From Sarocladium kiliense (Eukaryota; Ascomycota; Sordariomycetes; Hypocreales; Sarocladiaceae), in NCBI GenBank assembly GCA_030734395.1, contig JAUZTG010000016.1, forward strand, positions 806,001 through 870,000: a stretch of 64,000 nucleotides of DNA, in the 5' to 3' direction. Below the pieces are notes generated by a model that was not told the DNA's origin, did not search any database, and saw only the letters and a list, made by a program, of their open reading frames with translations. The position numbers and the translations under genes are program-made. Of this stretch, positions 23,041 through 34,499 are shown piece by piece. The first letter of the stretch is position 1; every line of letters begins with the position of its first letter.

Positions 23041-24874
23041 CTTGGTTGGAAGTTCGAGGCTGCAGGAATGGGAGACGAGTGTTCGTGTGAGTTGAAGGTC
23101 AGAGAAGAAAGTTGCATGAGCAGAGACGGCAACCCTTGAGCTTTATATCCCTTCCTCTAGATATGTCAAGTTCGCCGTCTGGATCGCTCATCCCACGTTG
23201 CACCTTAGTACAGCAGGCCACGGAGATCTGTCCCGCCAGAGTCAAAGCGTGCCATGTGAACATCTATCCGCCCGTGAACGTCGTGTTAAACTCATTGCAA
23301 CGTCGCTAGACGCTTCCGAATCTAGATGAAGACCAGATTAAGGCTCGCCGACAACGTACTAGGCATAGTCATGTCGGCATCTAAGCGACGTCTGTGACAT
23401 GAACTCAATCGGGCTGTTCCCTGCTGACTTGACGTCTCCGCATCTTGGCTCTCTCCTTGGCCGATAAATTGATTGACCGAACGGTCCAGATTGACACGCA
23501 TTGGCCCCTGGTCGTAGAGTCGGAAAGTGGTATTACGGAGAACCGCATGCCGATCCTAGCTAGGCGGGGAGTGTCTAGCCGCCTATCTATGCTGTTTTGT
23601 CACATAGATTGACATGCCATTTGTAGATTTCAGGAGCTTCGAATTCTAGAAGGTCATCGGATACGGTAAGTTCTGAAGACATTTGTAGACCGAACTGGAC
23701 TCCACTCTGCCTCCTGGTCCATCTAATAGCTCCCCGGTCTCTGAAAAGACTCGGGTTCAAGGCCCGGCAAAGGCCCCATCCATGGATTTTTAGTTAATAC
23801 CCTTCAGCCATGTTTGCCCAAGTCTTTCCTCGGCATCCAAAGGCGTCTTCACGATAGGAGACGGCAACCAAATTAGGCTATCGCCTAGCGTGACAACGGA
23901 ACAAAGTGACCAGTTGACTTCGTGAGATTGCCATTCTCAGATGGCTTGGGCCCATGACACGCACGGGAATCGGAAAACCTTGGCCTTAACTTGAGATCTG
24001 GGGATCGAGGGGGACACCCATGATTTGCACGAATCAGCGCCCATCCTTTACCAAGAAGACACAGGGGTCCGATATTGGTCATAGCCGGTTACCTGGAATT
24101 AGTGGTGGAAACCAGGTGGCGGCTCCGCGCTGTCGCTCGGTATTAATATCGTACGTATAACACGCTTTTGGCAGGCAAGACGGGGAGGTTCCGAAACCTC
24201 GTCTTCGAGAGGGGAAACAGGGTCCCTCGGTGCTCATTCGCGGAATCGTTGAAGCCACCTAGGTGCATCTGGCACACCGACTCTCTTTCTCGGAATTACG
24301 GAGCGTTTCCCCTGTCACTCGTAGCCTTGCATATGCGAAGTATTGAAAATGAATATCTCACCTATACTGGCCTCGTGACAGCAGAATGGAGCAAATGCTG
24401 CGAGGCTACCCTTATGCCCATCGGCAGTCGTGGGAGAGTGGAGATGGACCTTAGTGAAGTGACGCGCACCAATCCGGGGGCTGCATACAATGTGTTGTCC
24501 CAAGGCAGCATGAGACTCAAGGACATCTCCTCACTTTCTGAATGGGGAAAATAGGACCGAGGATCATGCTCGGCATTCAGAGGCTGTATATCCGGCATCC
24601 AGGAATCAAGTGACAGACTCCTTTACCAAGCCTGGTAATACCAACATCGTGGCCCTAGGCATAGAATATCCCCAGGAAACTTCTCATGAGACGAGACGTC
24701 TTGAAAGTCTACGTGGTAGACCTAGAAAGATTTCGCTTAGACGAACATCATCACATTGAATTCGACCAGAACTATAAGCTATTGGTGTCTATCCCCCGTC
24801 ATCTCTTGTGAGACACGAGAATGACCGTCACCCGTATCTCATCTAACCTTGGTAGCATGTCTTCGAATACGAGT
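23041..24874. other. Long intergenic stretch
   Basis: 1.8 kb between the AA9 start and the stop of the next GMC gene, including the AA9 promoter. ORFs (for example 24168-24554 plus, 128 codons) have no recognisable features. A T-arm-like hairpin near 23750 was examined and rejected as a tRNA. Confidence 0.45.
23142..23147 (-). promoter_or_regulatory. TATA box of the AA9 gene
   Basis: TATAAA on the minus strand, 102 bp upstream of the ATG at 23040. Confidence 0.55.
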
Positions 24875-26748
24875 TTACGTAGAGTATTTAGAGATAATGA
24901 AGTCAGCCCCTATTTCCGCTATACCATAGACCGCTGTCGCAATATGGGCGGAGATCAGAACGGGCATGATGCTCGCGTCAACGATTCGGAGATTTTCCGT
25001 GCCATAGACCTTGAGATGGTTGTCGACCACTCCATTCTTGTCCGCGGGAAGCATAGCCGCCGTTCCCACTGGGTGGAATATTGTTAAGGCAGTGTTCAGC
25101 ACGTAATCTCTCAACTCTTCATCAGTCTGCGCTTCTTCAAGTCCGGGTTCGTATTCCGACACCCAGAGATCCTGGAGGGGGCTGGTCTTGGCAATCTTGC
25201 GGGCGAACTTTATAGATTGCACAAGACTCTCCACATCGTATTCATGCGAGAGGTAGTTGGGATCAATTAGTGGCGCGTCCTCAATGTCTTTCGAGGTGAT
25301 GTGGACATTGCCACGACTGAAAGGATGCATGAGACCGCAGATGAGAGTGAAGAACGACTCCCCGTACAAGTCACTGCCAGCGGGAGGATATCCCTTGACT
25401 CCGGTGTATCCGTCTGAGAAGATGACTTCGAGCTGTGGCACATCTGGATCCAGAAACCATTTCAATTTGAGTCGATCAGCTGGAGACCCATCCTCAGCTG
25501 CAGCCTGTTTGGCCAGGGAGAACAAGTGGTTGCTGACGTTGAGACCAGCAGTCTGTTCCCAATTCGTGAACGAATAAGCAGAGCCTGTGTAGTCGTAAAG
25601 TCCCTCTTTTCCCTGATGGTAGAGCGCCAGCTGCTCTGCTGCGTAAGACTGGTTGAAGCGTAATATGTCGAAGGATGTGATATCGCTCCGGAGCTGGTAG
25701 GACGCCTGGACACGAACATGATCCTGCAAGTTTTCTCCGACACCGGGAAGGTTCAGGAGTTGATTGACGCCCGCTCTCTTTAGGATGTTTGACTTGCCGA
25801 TGCCCGAAAGCTCGAGGAGGCCAGGTGTGTGAATAGCTCCTGCAGAGAGGATTACCTCTTGTTTAGCACTGATGACTGTACCGTTGGTCAATTTCACCCC
25901 GGTTGCCTTCAAGCCACCCTTGACCCTAGTCAACTCGACTTTTGCAACACGAGACTCCGTCAAGAGCTTCAAATTAGATCCAGCAATGGGGAGGTAGGCA
26001 TTGGCGCTGTAGGAGCGCACCCATTTGTCGGGATCGATGCTGCTCGGCTGATACATTGCCCCGTTGACATTGCCACCGAGCGATTCACAATTAGTCTCAA
26101 TCCCGAGGCCATTCATCGTCGGCAGCCAGGCTTCTTGATGGGGAGGAATATGCCTGTTGATGACTGACTTCACAGGACCTGAAGTGCCTACGCCGCCAGA
26201 GCCGTAGTGCTCTGAATTGATGCCCGTGAAGTTCTCTGCCCTTTTCATCGCGCTGAGGAGGGTATCCCAGTTCCAGCCGCCATTACCAAGCGTCTCCCAG
26301 TCATCATACTCAATCGCTGCTGCGCGGTCGTGAGACATGAGATTGATGGCTGAGCTGCCGCCGAGAACCTTGCCTCTGCTTTGGATGATGGTGCGGTTGT
26401 TGAGATGTGTTTGCGGAACAGAACTCATGCCCCAGTCAAGAGGACCCATGATTGCCAGACCTTTCATGCCGGGGATGAAGATCTGTTCTTCCTGAGATCC
26501 ATCGGAGCCGGCTTCGATGACCAGGATTGTTGAGTTCGGAAGGCCATGGCTGAGACGAGTTGCTACTGCAAGACCAGCAGTGCCGCCACCGACGATGATC
26601 TGAGAGAAATCGCAACATTAGTCAAACTGGAGCTCATATGTTTGCAGGACTTACAATGTCCTTTCGGATGACCTACAAAGTCGTAAACAGGAGAGCTAGA
26701 TCCTTTGCCAATGCCAACGGCGAGGAGTGCAATGAGCGGATACCACAT
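24875..26748 (-). CDS. Secreted GMC oxidoreductase (AA3)
   Basis: A 598-residue flavoprotein oxidase or dehydrogenase. Exon 1 (26748-26677) encodes the signal peptide MWYPLIALLAVGIGKG and the lead-in VYDF; exon 2 (26599-24875) opens directly with IIVGGGTAGLA. The GMC signature is GKVLGGSSAIN. The catalytic pair is His about 534 in FHPVGTAAM and His about 577 in ISAHIATAVYG. An in-frame ATG at 26778 would add ten residues before the signal peptide, so 26748 is preferred. Members of this group (glucose oxidase, aryl-alcohol oxidase, related dehydrogenases) oxidise sugars or alcohols and release hydrogen peroxide or reduce quinones. It sits 1.8 kb from the AA9 LPMO on the same strand. Confidence 0.92.
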
Positions 26749-27802
26749 GAGAGCTGATTGATTGGTTTCACAACTCAATATGGTGGATGTCTACTATGAT
26801 AGTTTCAATTGGGCTGACAACACGTTCAAGAATGGCGCAAGTCCATTCCTGTCACTTGTATGACCTCCAGTGAGGCAAAGGAGGACCAGAGTTTTTCGTC
26901 ATTCCCCGCTTCCACAGGCGCCGATTCAGATGCTGGATAATTACAGTGCGAGGTTGCCATTGGGCCGGGGCCAGGGTGTATAAAAGCCATTGGGCATTAT
27001 GATCACTGTAACATCGCAGACACGGGACAGAATGGCACACCGCCAATGCTGACAAGAGCCGACTTCTTGGACGCCAAGCTATGTTATCAAGGTCGGGGTA
27101 ATATGATACAAGGGTCGGTAGCAGTACCAGCGGTTCAGGGTCACATCGCGGACGCTCTGCCAAAGTCAAATTGTGGCGGGCAGGTTAGAGCTGAGGAGAG
27201 GGGCGGACTGTTCAAAACTGACATACAGACCAGTGAACTCGGTCGGGCTGCATAGCTGAAGAGCCGTGAGCAACAATAAGTTTGCATCAGTGACATGATT
27301 TGAACCATAGAGTTTCGGCTTTCTGTGTACACAAAGTATGCTCTTCCCGTGTTGCTGCATCTTGAGCACCCCGGAGGGCTTAGTGGAAACCCCATCATTC
27401 CTATACAGAGCTCACTCATCAGCCACGATGGACAGGAGCATAATGATACAGGAAAGCAAATGCAAGAAAGTGGTGCCCGTTAGCTTAGTGTTGTATCCCA
27501 GTCTTTACCACATGCAACTACGTCATTACTTTGGAGCTTAGTTGTTCGTCCTTTCTGAGATTCGTCTCATCCATGAATTGATCGATGTCCAAGCGCTCAT
27601 TGCCAAAATAGCTGCTAGATCACAGTCCATGCCAAACCACGGAACCAGGGCGAAAGGGATCAACACAAAGCCAGCATTACCGTCCGCCCGGTACCGAACA
27701 ACCGAAGCTGGAGAAGTCAAACACAAGCAATTCTTTCAAAGGGATAGTATCTTCTCGCGGGAGTTCCTCTATGCTTACCATTCATGGCCTCGCAATAATC
27801 TA
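26749..27802. other. Intergenic with an orphan core promoter on the plus strand
   Basis: 1.05 kb between two minus-strand genes. A plus-strand TATAAAA at 26979-26985 is flanked by two copies of GCCATTGGGC (26956-26965 and 26986-26995). A 69-codon ORF at 27046-27255 lies downstream, but no recognised gene is present. Confidence 0.4.
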
Positions 27803-29482
27803 TCACGCTGACGATTTAGGGACACGGAAGATCGGGAATTCATCACCCTCCTCCACAGGGACAATGTTGTACGTCACCACCGAAGCCATGTTCTCTGGCT
27901 CCAGGAAGACCAGGGCGTACGCAGCGTTAACCTGCTTCGTAGGAACCCAGAAGCCTCCAGCAGGTATTGTCACGTTCTTCGTGTCCGTCGACGTTGTGAC
28001 GGAGGTTTCCGCGATGCCCTCAAACTTAGAGGTCGCGAGCTCAGCCGTCTCAATTGTGAGCGCCTCCACGGATCCAGAAAAGTCCTGCTCAAGCTTCCGG
28101 ACTTCCACACCCATGATGCGCAGGCGCTCTGCCACATCGGACCAGGCACGTGAGAAAACATATGCTTCTGGCCGCGACCGAGTGATGTTTACAATCGGAG
28201 GCGTGTGGTTGAGGAAGGTTGCTGGAACCGTCACGATGCTTCCATTGTTGACGTCCATAAAGTCCCATGTCACGTTGTGCTCTCGAGCGTAATCAGTGAC
28301 AATAATATCCTCGTCGCTGTTTGCAAAATCCTCGCGAGCATCCTCGATGGTCTTGTAGACATCCTCCGCATTGTCCGCAGTAATTTTGACGATCTCCTCC
28401 AGCAGCAACAGGCCGGTCGCGGTGCGACGTTGAAAGTGCTGGTCGCCCAAGCGAATACCTCGTGTTTCGGTGAGGATGGCGATGGCCTGAGAAAGGACCG
28501 CAGAATGATCCGAATAGCGACTGTGAGAATTAGGTTCCTCAAGGATGAGACCTTCGCCCGAGTTGACCACGTAGTAAGGACTGGTCCGAAGTCCACGGCG
28601 CTCCATCATTGCTGTCATTGTATTCAGGTAAAGACCATTTTGTAAGTCGCGAACCTCCTGACGAACATTGAGGTTCTTCGGGCCACCGATTTGCCCATCC
28701 TCGGCTTTGAGAAGATGCTTGTCTTCGCCCGCGCCGTATAATGTACTGGCGGTGTATTCATGTGCATCCACAAAGATGTGAGGCGCAAATTCAGCGTGTA
28801 GCTTCTTGATATGGCGGGTCTGGTCTCGTTGCATCACCATGAAGTCGCGGTTGGGGTCATACCCTGTGGCAAACTGCCTCTGGAAGTATGCCACGCCATC
28901 TGGGTTGTATCTGGGTAGAACCATGATGTTCATCTTCTCGAGAACCGACTCGGTCCATGTCGAGTTGGCGTCGAACTTGCCGAGCAGCGCCAAAACGGCC
29001 TCTTCGCCAGCTGGCTCATTGCCATGCATATGGCCTTGGATGAATACCCGCACTTTGCCGGTGGAATTCTGGCTTGGCTGCTTCGCGTTGGTAAGATAGA
29101 GGTAAGGCATTGGCCGACCTTCCTCGGACAAGAAGTCGGGCGTAATATAAGTGAGCCAATCATTTCGTGCCGCAAGCTTCTGTAGAAAGTGATCTTGCGC
29201 TCGCAGTCAGTTATTTGCGTCGCAGGGAAGACGGAGCGACATACCTTGATCAACCTGAGAGAGCGGTGTGCTTGTGCCGTTCGCAAAGCCGTCGGCAACG
29301 TTCTTTGGGTTCAGAAACGAGGGCGAGAGAAGCTCAACGCCTTCAATGTCAGGGAACTTGGCCGAGACTGCTTCATTGTCTCGTTCAAGAGGCGCCTGGA
29401 AGTCCGCATAGGCTCTTTGAGCTGTCACCGTGCCCGACAGGCCGAAGCCCACGAGTGCCGCTGTCAGGCGGTTCATATACAT
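27803..29482 (-). CDS. Secreted zinc carboxypeptidase, M14 family
   Basis: A 542-residue secreted metallopeptidase that removes C-terminal residues. Exon 1 (29482-29245) begins with a signal peptide (RLTAALVGFGLSGTVTAQ); exon 2 (29193-27803) starts at the acceptor that gives VDQDHFLQKLAARNDW in frame. The zinc-binding HxxE reads GHMHGNEPAGEE (about 134-137), with the third ligand His in FVDAHEYTAS (about 222). A C-terminal extension of about 200 residues with several Asn-X-Thr sites is unlike the compact pancreatic type. Further in-frame ATGs lie at 29500 and 29476; all give the same mature protein. Role: extracellular peptide digestion. Confidence 0.9.
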
Positions 29483-30206
29483 AACTGAGAAAAGTCGCAA
29501 TGTGTGTCAAGGCAGAATCGGTCAGCAGAGGCCGTCGAGAAATGCACTTGAAGAACAAGAGTACAGCCCGCTCGCCGATGAGGGGTTGAGCCTTTTAGAT
29601 CCCAGAGAAAAGGATCATGCCAAGATCTATCTTGACTCGGTTCGACGATGTTCACCGGTGCTCGGAGCAGTCGTGAAGCCTGTGTCGTCATAAGGTACGG
29701 ATTCCCATCCCTTCTCCCCTCACATCCTCCGATGGACGGTATGTTCACTGAGGATTCTGGTCCACTCAGACGATGGGTTTCCATCGTTGCTTGCCCAATG
29801 TGGCAGGTGGTCAACAAGCTTACAGGGATCGAAAAGAAGCTTATTTGACCCGAGCGGAGCGAGCTGTTCTTAGCGTGTTGGGCGGGCTGCGTTGTTTCTC
29901 AGGTTAGCTTGGAGGATTCGGATTCCAACGCATGGTTACTTTGTTCCGAATGGCAGTATGCTACATGGTCACTGGTATGCTCGTTGCAAGGTCTGCATCT
30001 GAGAGTCTACACTGATCAGCAGTACGAACATTACTATCACATATATAAAGGTCATTGGTTGGAGACATTTCATCGAATTCAATGTCTATCTAGTTATTTT
30101 TGAACCCGCGGTTCGGGTTCAGGTGTCATGGTCTCGAAATCAGAAACCAGAGGTTCCAACGCCGTAACGCTAGGTTGAGCACACTTTCCGCCACTCTCCA
30201 GTCTCC
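29483..30206. other. Intergenic, no gene seen
   Basis: 724 bp upstream of the carboxypeptidase and downstream of the HAD gene, both on the minus strand. Nothing supported. Confidence 0.5.
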
Positions 30207-31307
30207 TTAGCAGCAGCATCCAACATCGCTGCTCGAAGCTGACCCCGTGGTCTGCTGCTGCTCTTCGGTCTGCTTGGCAGCATCGGCGAAAGCCCATTCG
30301 ACTGCTTCAGCGACGTTGCTTGCAATATGGTTGAGTGCGATGTCTGGTGTTGTCCCAGCCTTATAGACTCCGGTCTCCACAAGGACAGAGCGCCATTCAT
30401 ACCCGCACTGAGACTGGTATGCGTTGGCACCTGCGATGTCAGATGCGGTGTTGTCACCGATCATGTAGACAGTCTTGATGGTATCACCACCGAGTTTCTG
30501 TAGCGCTTGCTCACCGTACGCATACGTTTGTGCTGTTGGCTTGCCGCACATGCAGTACAGCAGATCAGCACCATCAGTTGCATGAGCCCAGATGCGTTTC
30601 AGCGCTTGGAGGAAACCTCCCTGGGCAAGGCGAGGGATTGGGTTCTGAGTAGCCCAGATGAAGTCGCCGTTGCAGAAGAATAGTTTCGGTTGGCCACCAG
30701 CCTGGTAGCCATGGTTGGGCATTCCTGGGTCGCCGTTCAGAGGGGATCGCGTATTCAGCTTGCCGTTGTCACTGAGAAGTAAGTCCAGGACCAATTGGAG
30801 GTCCAAGCACCAGTCTCGAGGAGATGACCAGCACATGATTGCTGAGATCTGTCGAGGCTGGCCTTCAGTGGCTTTGCACCCATGTTGGATATGATGGTCC
30901 CGAGTCATCTCGGGGAAAGGGTGCAGATGCTCACAGTCGGCAAGCAGATCTGAAGAGGTGACTACGTCTTTGAACCCGTATGCATCGGCGACATCTCGGA
31001 TGTTGTCACCGGCGCCACCGAGGACCAGAACTGTCTTGTCCTTGTACTCATCCACGAGGGCATGGTACGGAGTGTGCGACTGGACCATTTGCTGCTCCTG
31101 GAAAGTAATATTGCCAAGGCGAAGAGAAAGCTTGTCGAGATTAACTTTCTCGGTGACGCCACCGGAATTTGTGAGGAAGATGAACGGAGTTCCCTTTTCC
31201 TGCAGCTGAGTGAGTGTCTCCTGAGCGCCAGGGATGGGTTTCTTACCGTGCACTAACACTCCATCAATGTCGAAGGCGAAGGCAATGTTGCTCTGTGGGG
31301 AGGCCAT
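30207..31307 (-). CDS. HAD-superfamily class IIA hydrolase (CECR5-like)
   Basis: An intronless 366-residue phosphatase-fold protein. Motif I reads FDIDGVLVHG (nucleophile and acid Asp), motif II FLTNSGG and motif IV IGDNTASDIAGA. The central SSPRDWCLDLQLVLDLLLS matches the CECR5 branch, whose physiological substrate is not established. The ATG at 31307 is chosen because MASPQSN directly precedes the conserved core. The frame stays open to an ATG at 31550, giving 81 low-complexity residues that could be a targeting leader but look like 5' UTR. The C-terminus ends in three cysteines after a Gln/Ser-rich tail, which is unusual for the family. Confidence 0.88.
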   Translation of the reverse strand: MASPQSNIAFAFDIDGVLVHGKKPIPGAQETLTQLQEKGTPFIFLTNSGGVTEKVNLDKLSLRLGNITFQEQQMVQSHTPYHALVDEYKDKTVLVLGGAGDNIRDVADAYGFKDVVTSSDLLADCEHLHPFPEMTRDHHIQHGCKATEGQPRQISAIMCWSSPRDWCLDLQLVLDLLLSDNGKLNTRSPLNGDPGMPNHGYQAGGQPKLFFCNGDFIWATQNPIPRLAQGGFLQALKRIWAHATDGADLLYCMCGKPTAQTYAYGEQALQKLGGDTIKTVYMIGDNTASDIAGANAYQSQCGYEWRSVLVETGVYKAGTTPDIALNHIASNVAEAVEWAFADAAKQTEEQQQTTGSASSSDVGCCC

Positions 31308-32111
31308 GTTGTCGGTCGAGTTAGAGTCTGGAAGGACTTGTGTAGGCGGTCTGTCGATAGGGTGCAACGTCAAAAGTGCTAGGCTTCGAATCAGCTTACA
31401 CTTTGTACCGTGGCACGTCGATGTTGCGAGTTGGACATCAAGCTGATGAGATTTTGTGGAGGTATACATAGAAGACCGATTTGATGCCGATGAAATCGTG
31501 CGTTCAAAGAATGACGCGGAATGTCTTTGCTTTCCGTTGGTTTGATGCACTTACATGGTGCTAAACCATTGAGGATATGGAATTATGGCGATCAAAGGTT
31601 TGTTGTGCATCATATACTTCTTTATGCGCGGTGGTTCAGTCAAAGTAGCTGATCGCGTTATGTTCCCATGTTCACTTCTGCTAATCGGCCATGGGTTAAA
31701 AACAAATGATGGGCCGATAGTTCCATAGGAAGCGGTTTGTCAGATGTACTCAAAGTCACGGGCCTGTATCAGTAGGGTGGCTCATTGCTGAGATCATGAT
31801 TCAATTAAGACATGGCTTCTGCTGAAAGGGCGACTTGGGCACAAAAGAGGTGGTTTAGACAGCATAAAAGTAAGCGCCAGTTGCTCAAAGAGCATCAATA
31901 TATCCTCTATACCATTTGATTCCTGAAGATAACACGAATGAGTACATAACGCCTTCATTCTCCCAAGAACGGTGAATCTCTCATCCTGGTATCCATTCCA
32001 GCAGCTCCTCGAGCCTCTATCACTTCAACTGAAACCGGTACGAAGCTAACAAGCTGCTTGGGACTGCAGAGACATAATCCCTTCGACTTCAGACAGAGAC
32101 AACACTTCACC
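31308..32111. promoter_or_regulatory. Divergent intergenic region, HAD / GT2
   Basis: 804 bp between head-to-head genes, holding both promoters. No clear motif stands out. Confidence 0.45.
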
Positions 32112-33532
32112 ATGGCTGCAAACGCCATGACCACCAGGCTAGCTGCCTGGATTCCAAGGGTGGCCATCATCCTGACTTTTGGAGGTCTTATTCCACTCAT
32201 CTGGGTGATAGCTCCTAAAGTCAACCATTGGTTTGCTGTCTTTTGTACTCTCTTTGTCCTCCGATACAGTCGATTCATCGGTCACATCATTAGCCACTTC
32301 TTGTACAAGCCTTCCCCGATCGCTGAGAATCCGCGCTTCGACCGCTCGGATGTAACAGTCATTGTGCCCACAGTCGACCCGAACGGCCCTGACTTCAAGG
32401 AATGCATCCGAAGCATTATGGCTAACCAGCCAGCCCGGATCATCGTGGTGACAGTTGGCACTGAGCTCAGAAGCGATTGCAGAAGGGTTCTTGAGGATCT
32501 GGCTCCCGAGTCCGAGGGCACAGCGTTTTCCGTGTCCGCCATCGGCAGGCCCAGTAAGCGTCGCCAGATCGCCAGGGTCATGCCAGAGGTCGAAACTTCA
32601 ATCACTATCCTCGCAGACGATCATGTCTTCTGGCCGAGTCGGTTATTTATCCCTTCTGTTCTCGCCCCTTTTGAGAACGAACGAGTCGCGGTTGTTGCTA
32701 CGCCTCTGCTCCATGCAAGTTCTCCTGGCCGTCAATTCTCAACTTCATCGCACAGAACTACCTCGAACGACACAACTGGGAGCTTCGAAGCTCAAATGCT
32801 ATGGATGGAGGAGTCTTCGTCGTATCCGGTCGCACCGCTGTGTACCGAACTGATTTCCTTGCCGACTCAGATCTTCTAAATCGTTTCTGCAACGAGAAAT
32901 TCTTCTTCGGTATGTTCGGAAAGGAAGGTCTTGGTCCCGATGATGACAACTTCCTCACTCGCGAGATCATGAAGAAGCAGTTGCTAATCCGTTTTCAGGA
33001 CACAGAGGACGCGACTATCGAGACAACTCTCGGCGAATGGCCAAAGTTCCACAGTCAGCTACTTCGTTGGGCTCGGACAACTTTCCGATCGAATCCAGTC
33101 ATGCTATTCCAAGAACTTGACTTTTGGAAAAGATACGCCTGGAGTGCTCTCATGGTGTATGCCGCGGGCATCACGAATTTCGCGGTCGTCTGGGATGGGC
33201 TCTTGATTGCTTTCCTGGTCAATTCTCTCAAGTCGGAAAACAACAGTCTCGAGCCTGCATCCGCTGGCTGGCTTGTTCTACTCTTGTTATGGATCGTCGT
33301 AACCAAGATCTGGAAGGTAGTCCCAGCTCTAATTCGTCACCCTTCTGACGCTGTGTTGGTTCCTTTCCAGATCATTTTCGCCTATGTTCATTCGTTCTAC
33401 AAGTTCTGGGCTTTGTTGACATTCTGGGACTGCGATTGGTCTGGCAGACGCCTTGACGATATCAATGCAGCGGAGAATGGACAAAGCGGAATCATGCTTG
33501 ACGAACTATCCACCATTGAGATCACAATGTAA
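32112..33532 (+). pseudogene. Family 2 processive glycosyltransferase, frame broken near 32715
   Basis: A membrane glycosyltransferase of the hyaluronan-synthase-like GT2 group (relatives of Zymoseptoria ZtGT2, known to be needed for hyphal growth on surfaces). Frame one from 32112 gives two N-terminal helices, the strand VTVIVPTVDPNG, the nucleotide/metal motif ILADDHVFWP (about 167-174) and APFENERVAVVAT. Homology then moves to another frame at about 32720: FSWPSILNFIAQNYLERHN, DGGVFVVSGRTA, GPDDDNFLT, the acceptor motif QLLRW and four C-terminal helices to 33532. No sensible GT-AG intron joins the halves without deleting conserved blocks. The summed length of about 470 residues is near full size. 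Either a recent one-base indel inactivated it or the base call is wrong. Confidence 0.75.
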
Positions 33533-34499
33533 CTGCCACAAATGGCGGTTAGATATACTGAGATGCAAGCCTGGAGCAGAACCGAGCTGGTCTCGAAGTT
33601 TCTGCGATCAATCTCGGGCTGAGCGATAACAAAACAAACCATGGCACTAAATTGGACCTGACGCTATGGGGCAGCATACGACACCTTGTCCTTGGATGTT
33701 TTCACAATTTATTTCGAGACTGTACAGTAGATACTTTATCTGATGGAATCCACATTAACCACCATTTCAACTACCTTACGAGCGTGAACCCCATTTAGTA
33801 GAACCTTTGTCGTCAAATAAGCGAAGGCAACCTCCCTTTGATACGAAGAGTTGCACAACTTCGCACTACCTTGGAAATGTGTATTGAGCATTATGTCTTT
33901 GTGTGTAGAGTGAATACCGGTCGCACAGCTCATGCTGTCGTCCTGTTGTGAGAAAACTGTTCGCCTACCGCGATGATTCACACCCGTACAGGATAGTTGT
34001 TACGACGCAAATTATTGTTCATAACTACCCCTCCCACAAACCATCCTCCACACAGTATCTGGTGCGGGCATCTTGGCTATGAGAGGCGATCAAGGGATTG
34101 CCAGCTTGGGGCCAGAGTAATCGGATTGCAGCGATGTAAGACGGTGATCTGCCCGATCACACCTATTGCTGACGGAAACTTTATCAGCTCAGGAAAGCTC
34201 TCTTCGCTTTTAGGGGCCCGAGATCCGCTTTGAGACTTTCGTCCGATTTGTCTTCTACTTTGCTCGTAAGCCCCAATGTTATTGACTCAGATATGGTCAA
34301 AGGCCAGCACGAAGATCGGGTATAACGCAGCGCGGGGCAACCACCACATGGCCAAGATAAAAGCTCGCCCCAGCGCCGTCGACCAACAGATTGTCGGAAG
34401 CCACGCGGCTGCGACTAAGCGAATCATCTTCTCACATTCATCAGCTTTCCGAACAGGTTTCTACACATTTTCATCAATAAGTCCCTGTTGTTTGACAGA
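33533..34499. other. Intergenic, no gene seen
   Basis: 967 bp between the GT2 gene and the methyltransferase on the same strand; presumably the methyltransferase promoter. No supported ORF. Confidence 0.5.

Noticed and set aside
23735..23790. tRNA-like hairpin with a GGTTCAAGG T-arm
   Set aside because: The T-arm can be drawn, but the anticodon stem needs an 8-base loop, there is no variable loop and no pairing acceptor stem.
13932..26748. Secondary-metabolite gene cluster
   Set aside because: P450, FAD oxidase and GMC genes are present, but there is no PKS, NRPS, terpene cyclase, DMATS or RiPP precursor anywhere in the window.
31308..31550. 81-residue N-terminal extension of the HAD gene
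   Set aside because: Low-complexity, no domain, and the conserved family start coincides with the ATG at 31307; kept as probable 5' UTR.
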